From Leifsonia sp. 466MF (GTDB lineage Bacteria; Actinomycetota; Actinomycetes; Actinomycetales; Microbacteriaceae): a stretch of 64,000 bases of DNA. How positions within the stretch are numbered: the stretch's first letter is position 1; each line of letters opens with the position of its first letter. The position numbers and the translations under genes were made by a program. Under the pieces are notes generated by a model, which did not search any database, was not told the origin of the DNA, and worked only from the letters and a program-made list of their open reading frames with translations. Shown one piece after another: positions 42,306 to 50,042 of this stretch. Location: positions 1 through 64,000 of the forward strand of contig NZ_LT629696.1 in the NCBI RefSeq assembly GCF_900100265.1. The letters run 5' to 3'.

Positions 42306-43901
42306 CTACGCTTCGGTGAGTTCGCCGCCCGGGCCGAGCTCGAGAGTCATCGTGAGACCGAGTCGGGCGAGGAATCGGTCGTCGTGGCTGACGACGAGCA
42401 GTGCGCCCCGGTAGTCGGCCAGCGCATCCACGAGCTGATCCACGCTGCTGACGTCGAGGTTGTTCGTCGGCTCATCAAGGATGAGGAGCTGCGAGGGCGG
42501 GTCGGCGAGGAGCAGACGCGCGAGGAGGACGCGGAAGCGCTCGCCGCCGCTCAGCGTCCCGACCGGTCGATCGACCGCGTCGCCCTTGATCAGCAGGCGG
42601 CCGAGCCGGTTCCGGATGAGCGAGTCGGGGACATCCGGCGCGACCCGGCGGACATTCTCCAAGGCACCCACGCTTTCGTCGACGCCGTCGAGCCGCTGCG
42701 TCAGGTAGCCGACCCGGTCGGTGTGGAGCACTCCACCGGCGCGCCCGGGCTCCGTGTCACGGCGGTGGAGCAGCGACTCGAGCAGAGTGGTCTTGCCTAC
42801 GCCGTTCGCGCCGACGACGGCAACGCGCTCCGGGCCCTGAAGAAGGTAGGTGCGGTTGCTCCCGTGCAGCTCCGCGATGCGTCGACCAGCGGCTACGTCG
42901 GGGTCCGGCAGCTGCAGGGTGATGCGCTGATCCGGGCGGATGCGCGCCGCGGCCTGCTCGCGCGCCGCTTTGGCCGCATCCACTCGGTCGTCCAGTCCCG
43001 AACGCAGCTTGCCGGCGGAGGCCTCCGCACGCGAGGCGAGTCCGTTCATCAGGATCTTCGAGCCCTTCTTGTTCTCGTTGGCCGTCTTCGCGTTCCTGGC
43101 ACGCTTCGCCAGCCGGCTCTCCGCCTCGGCGCGCTGCCGCTGCTCCGCTTTGACGGCGTGCTGTGCGGCCGCGGCCGCCTGCACGGCGTTCGCCTGCTGC
43201 TGGTCGAGTGCCGCCTTCCACTCGCTGTACGGGCCGCCGAAGGTCGTCAAGCGGCCGCCGTACAGCTCGGCCGTCTGATCCATCCGCTCGAGGAGGTCCA
43301 GATCGTGGCTGACGACCACGAGGGTTCCCGGCCAGTCGTCGAGCATCCCGGCGAGGAGGGCCTTAGTCGGGCGGTCCAGGTTGTTCGTCGGCTCATCCAG
43401 GAGGGTGATCGGAAGTTCCCGCACCCGCAGACCGGAGATGGCGATCAGCATGACCTCGCCGCCCGAGAGGGTTCTCACCGGGCGGTCGAGGTCGGCCGCC
43501 GAGAAGCCGATCGCCTGCAACTGCACCTCCGCGCGCGACTCGATGTCCCAGTCGTCGCCGATGGTGTCGAAATGCTCCACGGAGGCGTCGCCGCCCTCGA
43601 CGGCCCGGATCGCGTCCAGCACCGGCCCGATGCCGAGGAGGTCGGCAACCGTGGCTGTGTCGTGCCAGGTCAGCGACTGCCGGAGGTAGCCCACATCCCC
43701 CGCCGTCGAGATGCTGCCGGTGGATGGAGTGAGCTCGCCGGCGATGAGGCGCAGCAGGGTGGACTTCCCGGCGCCATTGTCACCGACGAGGCCGGTGCGA
43801 CCAGTGGTGAACGACCCGGAGACGCCCGAGAGGGCGGCCTGGCCGTCCGGCCAGGAGAACGAGACGTTGGAAAGAACGATGGCAGACGTGCCAGTAGACA
43901 T
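42306..43901 (-). CDS. ABC-F ATPase (ribosome protection type)
   Basis: 531 residues with two ABC domains and no membrane part. Walker A GDNGAGKST and GANGVGKTT, signatures LSGGEVMLI and LSGGERFRV, Walker B LLDEPTNNLD twice; the linker is a basic coiled coil (QRAEAESRLAKRARNAKTA). ABC-F proteins bind the ribosomal E site and eject antibiotics or relieve stalling. A 10-codon leader and two mutually exclusive hairpins lie upstream, the usual sign of antibiotic-induced attenuation. The drug class cannot be assigned from sequence. Confidence 0.85.
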   Translation of the reverse strand: MSTGTSAIVLSNVSFSWPDGQAALSGVSGSFTTGRTGLVGDNGAGKSTLLRLIAGELTPSTGSISTAGDVGYLRQSLTWHDTATVADLLGIGPVLDAIRAVEGGDASVEHFDTIGDDWDIESRAEVQLQAIGFSAADLDRPVRTLSGGEVMLIAISGLRVRELPITLLDEPTNNLDRPTKALLAGMLDDWPGTLVVVSHDLDLLERMDQTAELYGGRLTTFGGPYSEWKAALDQQQANAVQAAAAAQHAVKAEQRQRAEAESRLAKRARNAKTANENKKGSKILMNGLASRAEASAGKLRSGLDDRVDAAKAAREQAAARIRPDQRITLQLPDPDVAAGRRIAELHGSNRTYLLQGPERVAVVGANGVGKTTLLESLLHRRDTEPGRAGGVLHTDRVGYLTQRLDGVDESVGALENVRRVAPDVPDSLIRNRLGRLLIKGDAVDRPVGTLSGGERFRVLLARLLLADPPSQLLILDEPTNNLDVSSVDQLVDALADYRGALLVVSHDDRFLARLGLTMTLELGPGGELTEA

Positions 43902-43952
43902 GTGAAGACCTTGACGAGAGAGAGCGGACGAATCGGAACGCAGTCGGCCGCG

Positions 43953-43989
43953 CGGTGGCGTTTGCAGAAGCCACCGGTGACCGGTGGCT
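43953..43989 (-). promoter_or_regulatory. Attenuator: mutually exclusive hairpins
   Basis: Minus strand: AGCCACCGG-TCA-CCGGTGGCT (43989-43969) is a perfect 9-bp hairpin beginning at the leader stop codon. Its right arm CGGTGGC can instead pair with GCCACCG (43959-43953) across a 10-nt loop. A ribosome stalled on the leader would cover the first arm and favour the second hairpin. Whether the switch acts on transcription or translation is not clear. Confidence 0.6.
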
Positions 43990-44020
43990 ACGCTCTGTCG
44001 ATCTCGTCAATCAGCACCAT
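43988..44020 (-). CDS. Leader peptide of ABC-F gene
   Basis: ATG-GTG-CTG then ATT to TAG encodes MVLIDEIDRA. A -10 TAGCAT (44029-44024) sits exactly 6 nt before the second codon GTG, so the peptide may start there as a leaderless MLIDEIDRA. Its stop codon is the base of the first hairpin. This is the arrangement of translated leaders that let a stalled ribosome change the fold ahead of a resistance gene. Confidence 0.6.
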   Translation of the reverse strand: MVLIDEIDRA

Positions 44021-44073
44021 GGCATGCTACCAAAGCCCGCCGGCCCGCCGGCCCGGCCTCTGGCCTCCTTGCC

Positions 44074-44517
44074 TCAGCGGCCGGGAGCTCGCGTCACGAT
44101 CTGCTGGATGGTCCAGCTGTTGCCGTCCGGGTCGCTGAACGATGCGTACGTGCCGTAGCTGTCTGTCGCGGGGTGGGGACCGGGGACCCGGTTCGTCTCG
44201 TCGGCCCAGTGGAAGATGCCGTCCGCGTCGTGCCAGGGCTCGCTGACCGCGACTCCGTGTTCGATGAGCGTGTTGCGCGCCTCGACGATGTCCGGAGTGA
44301 TCAGGTGCAGGCCCTGCGCCGTGCCGGGCTCGGCCGTGGTGAGGTGGTCGCCGAAGATGACGGATGCCGCCGACCCCGGGGGAGTCGCCTGAACGACCCG
44401 CAGCCCCTTGTCGGTGGAGAAGTCGGCGTCGAGGCGGAAGCCGATCCCCTCGTAGAAGTCCTTCGCGCGGCCGGTGTCGGCGACGGGGATGACCACGATC
44501 TCGAGCTTGAGTTCCAT
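44074..44517 (-). CDS. VOC-family (glyoxalase/dioxygenase fold) protein
   Basis: 147-residue vicinal-oxygen-chelate protein of two beta-alpha-beta-beta-beta units: EIVVIPVADTGRAKDFYEGIGFRLDADF and GTYASFSDPDGNSWTIQQI. The metal-ligand positions seem incomplete (few His), so a binding or resistance role is as likely as catalysis. Two palindromic operators shared with the CGNR gene fill its promoter region, so the two genes are probably co-regulated. It lies just upstream of the ABC-F gene on the same strand. Confidence 0.78.
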   Translation of the reverse strand: MELKLEIVVIPVADTGRAKDFYEGIGFRLDADFSTDKGLRVVQATPPGSAASVIFGDHLTTAEPGTAQGLHLITPDIVEARNTLIEHGVAVSEPWHDADGIFHWADETNRVPGPHPATDSYGTYASFSDPDGNSWTIQQIVTRAPGR

Positions 44518-44536
44518 GTGCAGAGCCTTTCGATGA

Positions 44537-44597
44537 ATAACTGTTTAGGACGGTTATGACCCTCTCATGCAGTCACATAACCTGTCAAACCAGTTAT
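44537..44597. promoter_or_regulatory. Two CGNR-type operators before VOC gene
   Basis: ATAAC-N11-GTTAT occurs twice (44537-44557 and 44577-44597). In matching orientation the cores are CGTCCTAAACA and CTGTCAAACCA, keeping the C-W-A-A centre seen in the two CGNR-gene sites. The second site contains TTGACA on the minus strand, a -35-like hexamer. So a bound regulator would control the VOC promoter. Confidence 0.65.
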
Positions 44598-44613
44598 TTT
44601 GAGCTGCCGGATG

Positions 44614-45495
44614 TCACCGCCGGGACTCTTCCTCGGCGGTCAGCTCGGCGCGGGCCGGCTCGCTCCACGACGTCAGGATGCGCAGCCCGTCGCTGGACGG
44701 GCTGCCGTTCTCTGCGGTCAGCACCATCAGACGTTGGCCGCTGCCGTCGGGACTCTGCCAAGTGTCGCAGTCGAGGGTGAGCTCGCCGACCGTGGGATGC
44801 CGGTAGTGCTTCGTCCCGTAGGTCGCCGAGTTGACGTGCCGTTCGGCCCACCAGGTGCGGAAGTCGGCGTCGCGGAGCGACAGTTCCCCGACCAGCGCGG
44901 CGAGTTCCGGGTCGTCGGGATCTGTCGCGGCCTCCATCCGCAGGGCGGCGACCGCATCGCGGGCGTCGTGGTCCCAGTCGAGGTGCATGGCGCGGACACC
45001 GGGATGCAGGAAGAGCAGCCGCAGGTAGTTGCGCTGGGGCGCGGGTACGGCGCCGAAGTCCGTGAACAGCGCTGCGGCCGCACGGTTCCACTGCAGCACG
45101 TCGAGGCGGCGTCCGAGCACGAGTGCCGGGGTGTCGGTCAGCTGCTCGAGCAGTCGTCGCATCGCCGGTCGCACGGTCTGGCGGCTCCTTCGCCGCCGAG
45201 GGGCTGCGTCGGCCTTGTGCGCGACCTCGTAGAGGTAGGCACGCTGGTCGTCATCCATTCGGAGCGCGCGTGCCAGCACGCCGAGCACCGCCGCGGAGGC
45301 TTGGACGCGTCCCTGTTCCAGTCGCGTGTAGTAATCGACGCTGATCGACGCGAGCGCAGCCGCCTCCTCCCGCCGGAGTCCCGCGACGCGTCGGTGACCT
45401 CCCGTCTCCGGGAGGCCGACGTCCTCGGGCCGCAGCCGCGCGCGGCAGACCTTCAAGAACGCGCCGAGCTCGTGGAGTTCCGCCGAATCACTCAT
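44614..45495 (-). CDS. XRE-family regulator, MmyB-like
   Basis: 293 residues. The N-terminal Cro/C1 helix-turn-helix reads GLRREEAAALASISVDYYTRLEQGR, followed by a MmyB-type ligand domain (NRAAAALFTDFGAVPAPQRNYLRLLF, WWAERHVNSATYGTKHYRHP) of the PAS fold that may bind fatty acids or similar. It is divergent from an alpha/beta hydrolase, its probable target. The family usually controls an adjacent short-chain dehydrogenase or hydrolase. Confidence 0.84.
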   Translation of the reverse strand: MSDSAELHELGAFLKVCRARLRPEDVGLPETGGHRRVAGLRREEAAALASISVDYYTRLEQGRVQASAAVLGVLARALRMDDDQRAYLYEVAHKADAAPRRRRSRQTVRPAMRRLLEQLTDTPALVLGRRLDVLQWNRAAAALFTDFGAVPAPQRNYLRLLFLHPGVRAMHLDWDHDARDAVAALRMEAATDPDDPELAALVGELSLRDADFRTWWAERHVNSATYGTKHYRHPTVGELTLDCDTWQSPDGSGQRLMVLTAENGSPSSDGLRILTSWSEPARAELTAEEESRR

Positions 45496-45644
45496 GGATT
45501 CAGTCTCCCGTCCGGAGCGATCGTGTGGGAGGGAAGGATTCTTCCCCGGCAGATTCCTGCTGCTTACCCCTGACTCGGCGGCGCAACAGCATGGGATCCG
45601 CCGCGGCAGCCGCCGCACGGAACCCCATCGAGAACGGACCCACC

Positions 45645-46571
45645 ATGACCACACGAACCGACGTCACCTTCGAGAGCGCAGGCATTCCCCTCGCCGCTCA
45701 CCTCTATGTTCCGGACGGAGCCGTCGCCGGTTCGCCGGCTCTCGTCGTCGGGCATCCCGGTTCCGGGGTGAAGGAGCAGGCCTCGGGCCTGTACGCATCG
45801 CGGCTGGCGGACGCCGGCTTCGTGACGATCGCCTACGACGCGGCCTACCAGGGGGCGAGCGGCGGAACCCCGCGCGGTCTGGAGGATCCCGGCCAGCGCA
45901 TCGAGGACATGAAGGCGGCGGTGTCCTACCTGACGACCCTCGACCTCGTCGATCCCCAACGCATCGGTCTGCTCGGCATCTGTGCCTCAGGCGGATACTC
46001 GCTCGCGGCGACCGCCAGCGACCACCGCATCCGGGCGCTCGCCACCGTCTCGCCCGCCGACGTCGCCCGTCAGTTCCGGTACGGCGCCGACGGCGCTCAG
46101 GATCCGGCGGTGTTCCAGGGCATGCTGGATGCTGCGGCCGCCGCACGCACGGCGCAGGCCGCGGGGGAGGATGTCGCCGGCATCCCGCTGTTCCCGGAGA
46201 CGATCGAGCAGGCGCGCGCCGCCGGCGGCGAGCACGGCGCCGAGGGCTTCGACTACTACTGCACTCCGCGCGCCGCACACGACCGCGCCGCCCGGACGTT
46301 CGACTGGTCGAGCGTCGACAAGCTCGCCACCTTCGACGCCTTCACCCAGGTGCCGCTGATCGGCGACCGCCCCCTCCTCATGGTCATGGGCTCGCGGGCG
46401 GTCACCGCCTGGATGGGGATCGACGCCTTCCAGCGCGCGGTCGGCCCGAAGGAGCTCGTCTGGGTGGACGGAGCGAGCCACGTCGACCTGTACGACCGCG
46501 ACCCGTACGTCGCGACCGCCGTGGAGCGCCTGGCCGACTTCTACGGTCGGACGCTGGCACCGGCGGTCTGA
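45645..46571 (+). CDS. Alpha/beta hydrolase, dienelactone hydrolase-like
   Basis: 308 residues. The nucleophile elbow is GICASGG with Cys113 at the nucleophile position, as in dienelactone hydrolases rather than Ser hydrolases; VVGHPGSGVKEQ supplies the oxyanion region and WVDGASHVDLYD the late acid/His pair. Relatives (YcjY type) act on lactones or acyl esters. ATG 45645 has no strong Shine-Dalgarno sequence but begins the conserved part. Divergent from the XRE regulator across 149 bp. Confidence 0.8.
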   Translation: MTTRTDVTFESAGIPLAAHLYVPDGAVAGSPALVVGHPGSGVKEQASGLYASRLADAGFVTIAYDAAYQGASGGTPRGLEDPGQRIEDMKAAVSYLTTLDLVDPQRIGLLGICASGGYSLAATASDHRIRALATVSPADVARQFRYGADGAQDPAVFQGMLDAAAAARTAQAAGEDVAGIPLFPETIEQARAAGGEHGAEGFDYYCTPRAAHDRAARTFDWSSVDKLATFDAFTQVPLIGDRPLLMVMGSRAVTAWMGIDAFQRAVGPKELVWVDGASHVDLYDRDPYVATAVERLADFYGRTLAPAV

Positions 46572-46576
46572 GGAAC

Positions 46577-46650
46577 TGGAGCGAGTGACGGGAATCGAAC
46601 CCGCGCTATCAGCTTGGGAAGCTGAGGTTCTACCATTGAACTACACTCGC
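46577..46650 (-). tRNA. tRNA-Gly (anticodon CCC)
   Basis: Minus strand: 7-bp acceptor GCGAGTG/CACTCGC, D-arm with TAGTTCAATGGTAGAA, anticodon stem TCAGC/GCTGA with loop TTCCCAA (anticodon CCC), T-arm CGGGTTCGATTCCCG, and an encoded CCA end (46577-46579). Reads GGG glycine codons. A sigma-70-like promoter lies upstream at 46698-46726. Confidence 0.95.
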
Positions 46651-46661
46651 GCGGCCCGCGA

Positions 46662-46726
46662 ATCCCAGTAAATCACTGGGATGTGAGGCTGCCGCCCAGA
46701 CTACCCGGTCGACGGTTTTTGGCCAA
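46662..46726 (-). promoter_or_regulatory. tRNA promoter and leader hairpin
   Basis: Minus strand -35 TTGGCC (46726-46721), 17-bp spacer, -10 TAGTCT (46703-46698). Between it and the tRNA, ATCCCAGT and ACTGGGAT (46662-46669, 46675-46682) form a perfect 8-bp hairpin with loop GATTT (minus strand). It could end transcription of the methyltransferase gene or be part of the tRNA precursor. Confidence 0.55.
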
Positions 46727-46753
46727 ACCCGGCCAAGCCCCGGCCGCGTCTCC

Positions 46754-47512
46754 TCACCCCTTGCGCGCCTCGATGAGGTGCCGGCTCGAGTACGTGACGA
46801 ACACGCCGTCGCGCCGGATCACCTCATCGAGCTCGCGCAGTCGGTCCCGGTGGGCGTCGACGGTGAAGCCGGGCACCCACCAGATGACTTTGCGGAGCAG
46901 GTAGACGACCGCGGCGATGTCGAAGATCTCTATCCGCGTGCGCGCCGTCTGCAGGTCGACGATCTCGAGGCCGGCTCGCCGCGCGGCCGCCGTCTCGTCG
47001 TCGGGGTGGCGCCCGCGGCGCGCGTCGGGCAACGGGCCGAGGAAGAACTCGATGAGTTCGAAGGCGCTGGCCGGTCCGACGTGCTGCGCGAAGTAGGTGC
47101 CGCCCGGCGCGAGCACCCGGGCGATCTCCTCCCACCAGATCGTGGCGGGGTGGCGGCTGGTGACCAGATCGAACGCGCCGTCGGCGAAGGGGAGGGGCGG
47201 CTCATCGGGGTCATGTACGACGACCACGCCGAGGGGATGCAGCAGGCGCGTCGCCTTGACGACGTTGGGCGGCCACGACTCGGTGGCGACGGCCGTCGGG
47301 GGGAAAGAACCAGCCTGCGCCAGCACCTCCCCACCCCCGGTCTGGATGTCGAGCGACGCCCGCGCGTGCGCCATCCGTTCGGCAAGACGACGCGCATAGC
47401 CCCACGGTGGACGCTCCTCCGTCGCTCGCCCGTCGAGCCACGAGAAGTCCCATCCCGTGACATCGGCGCTCTCGCCGAGGGCGATCAGCTCCTCGAAGGT
47501 GGGTTCCGTCAT
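46754..47512 (-). CDS. Class I SAM-dependent methyltransferase
   Basis: 252 residues. SAM site is degenerate (QTGGGEVLAQAG for motif I) but VVVVHDPDEPPLPFADGAFDLVTSRHPATIWWEEIARVLAPGG is typical of Methyltransf_11. The C-terminus has a hydrophobic stretch (AAVVYLLRKVIWWVPGF). No Shine-Dalgarno sequence precedes the ATG; the sequence in front is CTCCT instead, so the start is less certain. Substrate unknown. Confidence 0.72.
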   Translation of the reverse strand: MTEPTFEELIALGESADVTGWDFSWLDGRATEERPPWGYARRLAERMAHARASLDIQTGGGEVLAQAGSFPPTAVATESWPPNVVKATRLLHPLGVVVVHDPDEPPLPFADGAFDLVTSRHPATIWWEEIARVLAPGGTYFAQHVGPASAFELIEFFLGPLPDARRGRHPDDETAAARRAGLEIVDLQTARTRIEIFDIAAVVYLLRKVIWWVPGFTVDAHRDRLRELDEVIRRDGVFVTYSSRHLIEARKG

Positions 47513-47561
47513 AGGAGGATCATGCCAGTGCGGGGTCCCCAGGACGTCCGGAGCGGCCCGG

Positions 47562-47579
47562 GGGTGAAGCCGGGGTGAA
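47562..47579. promoter_or_regulatory. GGGTGAA-N4-GGGTGAA direct repeat
   Basis: GGGTGAA at 47562-47568 and 47573-47579, 11-bp period, 112 nt before the YVTN surface-protein start. The two heptamers and the inner GCC match the site before the DUF11 protein at 32474. Candidate PHO-box-like response-regulator site. Confidence 0.55.
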
Positions 47580-47691
47580 AACTCTCCGACGCCGTTGCGC
47601 TCCGTTCGGGGCATCCGGGAGACTCGCCGAGGACCGGCACGTCGATTCGCATCCGCAGAGACGTCGCGGCTCCGTGGCGGAGGGGAAGAGC

Positions 47692-49485
47692 GTGCGCTCT
47701 CGCAAGATGGATGGTCGGGCTGTGTCTGCGCGCTGGGGTGCCGCTGTCGCCGTGATCGTCGGCGCCGTGACGTTGAGCGTCGGCGTGCCGATCGCAGCGG
47801 CGGCGGACTCGGTGGTGAGCACGATCCCGGTCGCCTCCACGACGGCGTCGGCGACGCCGACCGTGGTGGTGTCGCCCGACGGCTCGCGGCTGTACGTGTC
47901 CGACACGAACGCCGGGACGGTGTCCGTCGTCGACACCGCCACCCGGACGGTGCTCGGGACGATTCCGGTCGCAGGTCCCATCGGGCTCGCGATCTCGCCG
48001 GATGGATCACGCCTGTACGTCGTGTCGACGAACCCCGCGAACGTCCTCGTCGTCGTCGATACGGCGACGCGGGCGGCCGTCGCGTCCGTCCCGGTCGGGG
48101 CGTCCCCAGCGGGAATCGCGATCTCGCCGGACGGCTCCCGCGTGTATGTCAGCAACTCCAGCGGAAACGGGTCGACCGCGGTGTCGGTCGTCGACACCGC
48201 CACCAACACGCTCGTCACCAGCATCGTGGATGCGCCGGGGCCGCGATCGATGATCGTGTCGCCCGACGGGAGCCGACTCTTCGTCTCGCACACCGCTCCC
48301 TCGTCTCACGACATCTCCATCGTCAGCACGGCGACGAACACGGTCACCGGAACCGTCGCGATCGGCGCGTTCGCGGACGCCGCGACCGGCTTCGCGATCT
48401 CGGCCGACGGCAGCACCCTCTACGTGGCGAGCGCCAACGTGGGCCTCTTGCGAGTGATCGACACCGCCACGGGGACCGTCACGGCCACCATCTCCGCCGG
48501 TCCCGGCGCGTACGACGTCGCCGTCACCCCCGACGGCACACGGCTCTACGTGACCGACTCGACCGCGAACGCGGTGTCGGTGATCGACACGGCGACGAAC
48601 GCGGTCGTCTCCACCATCGCGGTCGGCGTGACGCCGCGCAGCCTCACCATCTCACCGGACGGCGCCTTCGCCTACGTCGCGAACACCACGTCGGACACCG
48701 TCTCCGTGATCGGGATCGACACGTTCCCCGCGATCACCACGGCGACCGTCCCGGGCGGCACGATCGGTTCGTCTTACTCCACCGCCATCGCGACGACCGG
48801 ATCCCCGGCGCCGACGCTCTCCGTGAGCGCGGGAGCGCTGCCTCCCGGACTCTCGCTGGCCGGCGGCATCCTCAGCGGCACGTCGACAGCCGTCGGCTCG
48901 TACACGTTCACGCTCGCCGCGAGCAGCACCGTCAGCGGCATCCCGGCGACGGCCACGCAGTCGTACACGCTCGTCGTCGCCGCCCTTCCAGCCGGCGCTC
49001 CTCTTAACCTGACCGCGACAGCCGCCGGCGTGACCGCCGAGCTCAGCTGGACCGCACCCACCTCCGACGGCGGAGATGCGGTCAGCGGTTACCGCATCGA
49101 ACGCAGCACGGACGGCGCCGCGTTCACCACGCTCGTCGGCGACACCCAGTCCACCGCTGTCACTTTCACGGATACCGGCGTCACCGCCGGCCACACCTAC
49201 CGCTATCGTGTGTTCGCGCTCAACAGCGCCGGGGCGAGCGCGCCGTCCAACGTCGCTGCGGTCACGTTCCCTGCCGTCGCCACGCCGGTCGGCAGTACCC
49301 CGATCGGCAGCGCCCCGCCCACCCCGACCGACGGCTCCGCCGCAACGGATGCGCAGAGCACGCTGGCCGACACGGGCAGTGACGTCACCGCCGGTGACGT
49401 CACCGGCCCGCTGTCCCTCGCCTTCGGTCTGATCGCGGCGGGCGTGTTCGCCGGCGTCGTACGTCGCCGCAGCCGGAAGGCCTGA
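47692..49485 (+). CDS. YVTN beta-propeller cell-wall anchored protein
   Basis: 597-residue secreted protein. GTG 47692 (GGAGGGG before it) starts a signal peptide ending near IAAAADS. Seven YVTN blades follow, each with an SPDGSRLYV-like turn (SPDGSRLYVSDT, SPDGSRLYVVST, SPDGSRVYVSNS, SPDGSRLFVSHT, SADGSTLYVASA, TPDGTRLYVTDS, SPDGAFAYVANT), so one closed seven-bladed propeller. Then a putative Ig domain (SAGALPPGLSLAGG), a fibronectin III domain (DAVSGYRIERS, HTYRYRVFALN) and LADTG, a hydrophobic segment and RRRSRKA. Likely an adhesin or ligand-binding surface protein. Confidence 0.85.
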   Translation: MRSRKMDGRAVSARWGAAVAVIVGAVTLSVGVPIAAAADSVVSTIPVASTTASATPTVVVSPDGSRLYVSDTNAGTVSVVDTATRTVLGTIPVAGPIGLAISPDGSRLYVVSTNPANVLVVVDTATRAAVASVPVGASPAGIAISPDGSRVYVSNSSGNGSTAVSVVDTATNTLVTSIVDAPGPRSMIVSPDGSRLFVSHTAPSSHDISIVSTATNTVTGTVAIGAFADAATGFAISADGSTLYVASANVGLLRVIDTATGTVTATISAGPGAYDVAVTPDGTRLYVTDSTANAVSVIDTATNAVVSTIAVGVTPRSLTISPDGAFAYVANTTSDTVSVIGIDTFPAITTATVPGGTIGSSYSTAIATTGSPAPTLSVSAGALPPGLSLAGGILSGTSTAVGSYTFTLAASSTVSGIPATATQSYTLVVAALPAGAPLNLTATAAGVTAELSWTAPTSDGGDAVSGYRIERSTDGAAFTTLVGDTQSTAVTFTDTGVTAGHTYRYRVFALNSAGASAPSNVAAVTFPAVATPVGSTPIGSAPPTPTDGSAATDAQSTLADTGSDVTAGDVTGPLSLAFGLIAAGVFAGVVRRRSRKA

Positions 49486-49488
49486 CCC

Positions 49489-49513
49489 CGCGGCGGACCG
49501 TCAGTCCGCCGCG
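49489..49513. terminator. Bidirectional hairpin terminator
   Basis: CGCGGCGGAC (49489-49498) pairs perfectly with GTCCGCCGCG (49504-49513) around the 5-nt loop CGTCA, which contains the stop codon of the convergent minus-strand gene. Confidence 0.7.
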
Positions 49514-50028
49514 TCCTGCACCTCGTTCTCCAGCTTCTCCTCGTCGACGGCGATCTCCCTCTTGGTGATCCCGGTCGCGTTGGTCAGCAGCCGTTCGATC
49601 TCGCCCGCCTCGCTCGGGTCGACGACGACCACGATGCCGGAGCTCCCCGCGTGCAGGGTCTCGCTGATCGCCTTGAGGTCTTGCGCGGACGACTTCTTGG
49701 AGATGTGGCCGGCGAGCGCGCCGATGCCCGCACCCGAGCCGCCGCCGACGAGGAGCGCGCCCCCGAGCGCGACGGCCGGGAACAGCGCGACCACCAGGCC
49801 GCCGGCGAGCCCGATGGCCAGGCCCTTCCGGCCACCGTGGTGCTTGCCGCCGTCGTCCCGCTTCGGGATGGAGACCTTGCCCTCCTTGTCGCGCACCACC
49901 ACCGCCGCGTCGAAGGAGGCATGGTGACCGCGCTCCTTGTAGTGGGCGTGGAGACGGTCGAAGTCCGCCACCGCCTCGTCCTCGCTCGCGTACTGGGCGG
50001 CGATCGCCACATACGGTTGATCGGTCAT
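49501..50028 (-). CDS. DUF1269-type membrane protein
   Basis: 175 residues. An N-terminal VAIAAQYASEDEAVADFDRL stress-protein-like domain, a Gly/Ala-rich membrane hairpin (GLAIGLAGGLVVALFPAVALGG, GSGAGIGALAGHIS), and a C-terminal GSSGIVVVVDPSEAGEIERL domain repeat the DUF1269 pattern. Role unknown, often stress-induced. AAAGGTG precedes the ATG. It follows the permease gene by 14 bp and is probably co-transcribed with it. Confidence 0.75.
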   Translation of the reverse strand: MTDQPYVAIAAQYASEDEAVADFDRLHAHYKERGHHASFDAAVVVRDKEGKVSIPKRDDGGKHHGGRKGLAIGLAGGLVVALFPAVALGGALLVGGGSGAGIGALAGHISKKSSAQDLKAISETLHAGSSGIVVVVDPSEAGEIERLLTNATGITKREIAVDEEKLENEVQDAAD

Positions 50029-50042
50029 TTTTGTTCACCTTT

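Noticed and set aside
46577..46650. Integration site of a mobile element at the tRNA
   Set aside because: No integrase, no repeated tRNA 3' end and no composition shift seen nearby.
47522..47578. 18-codon small ORF with a perfect AGGAGG before it, ending in the GGGTGAA repeat
   Set aside because: Attractive start site, but no counterpart before the other surface gene with the same repeat; probably chance on the strand opposite the methyltransferase start.
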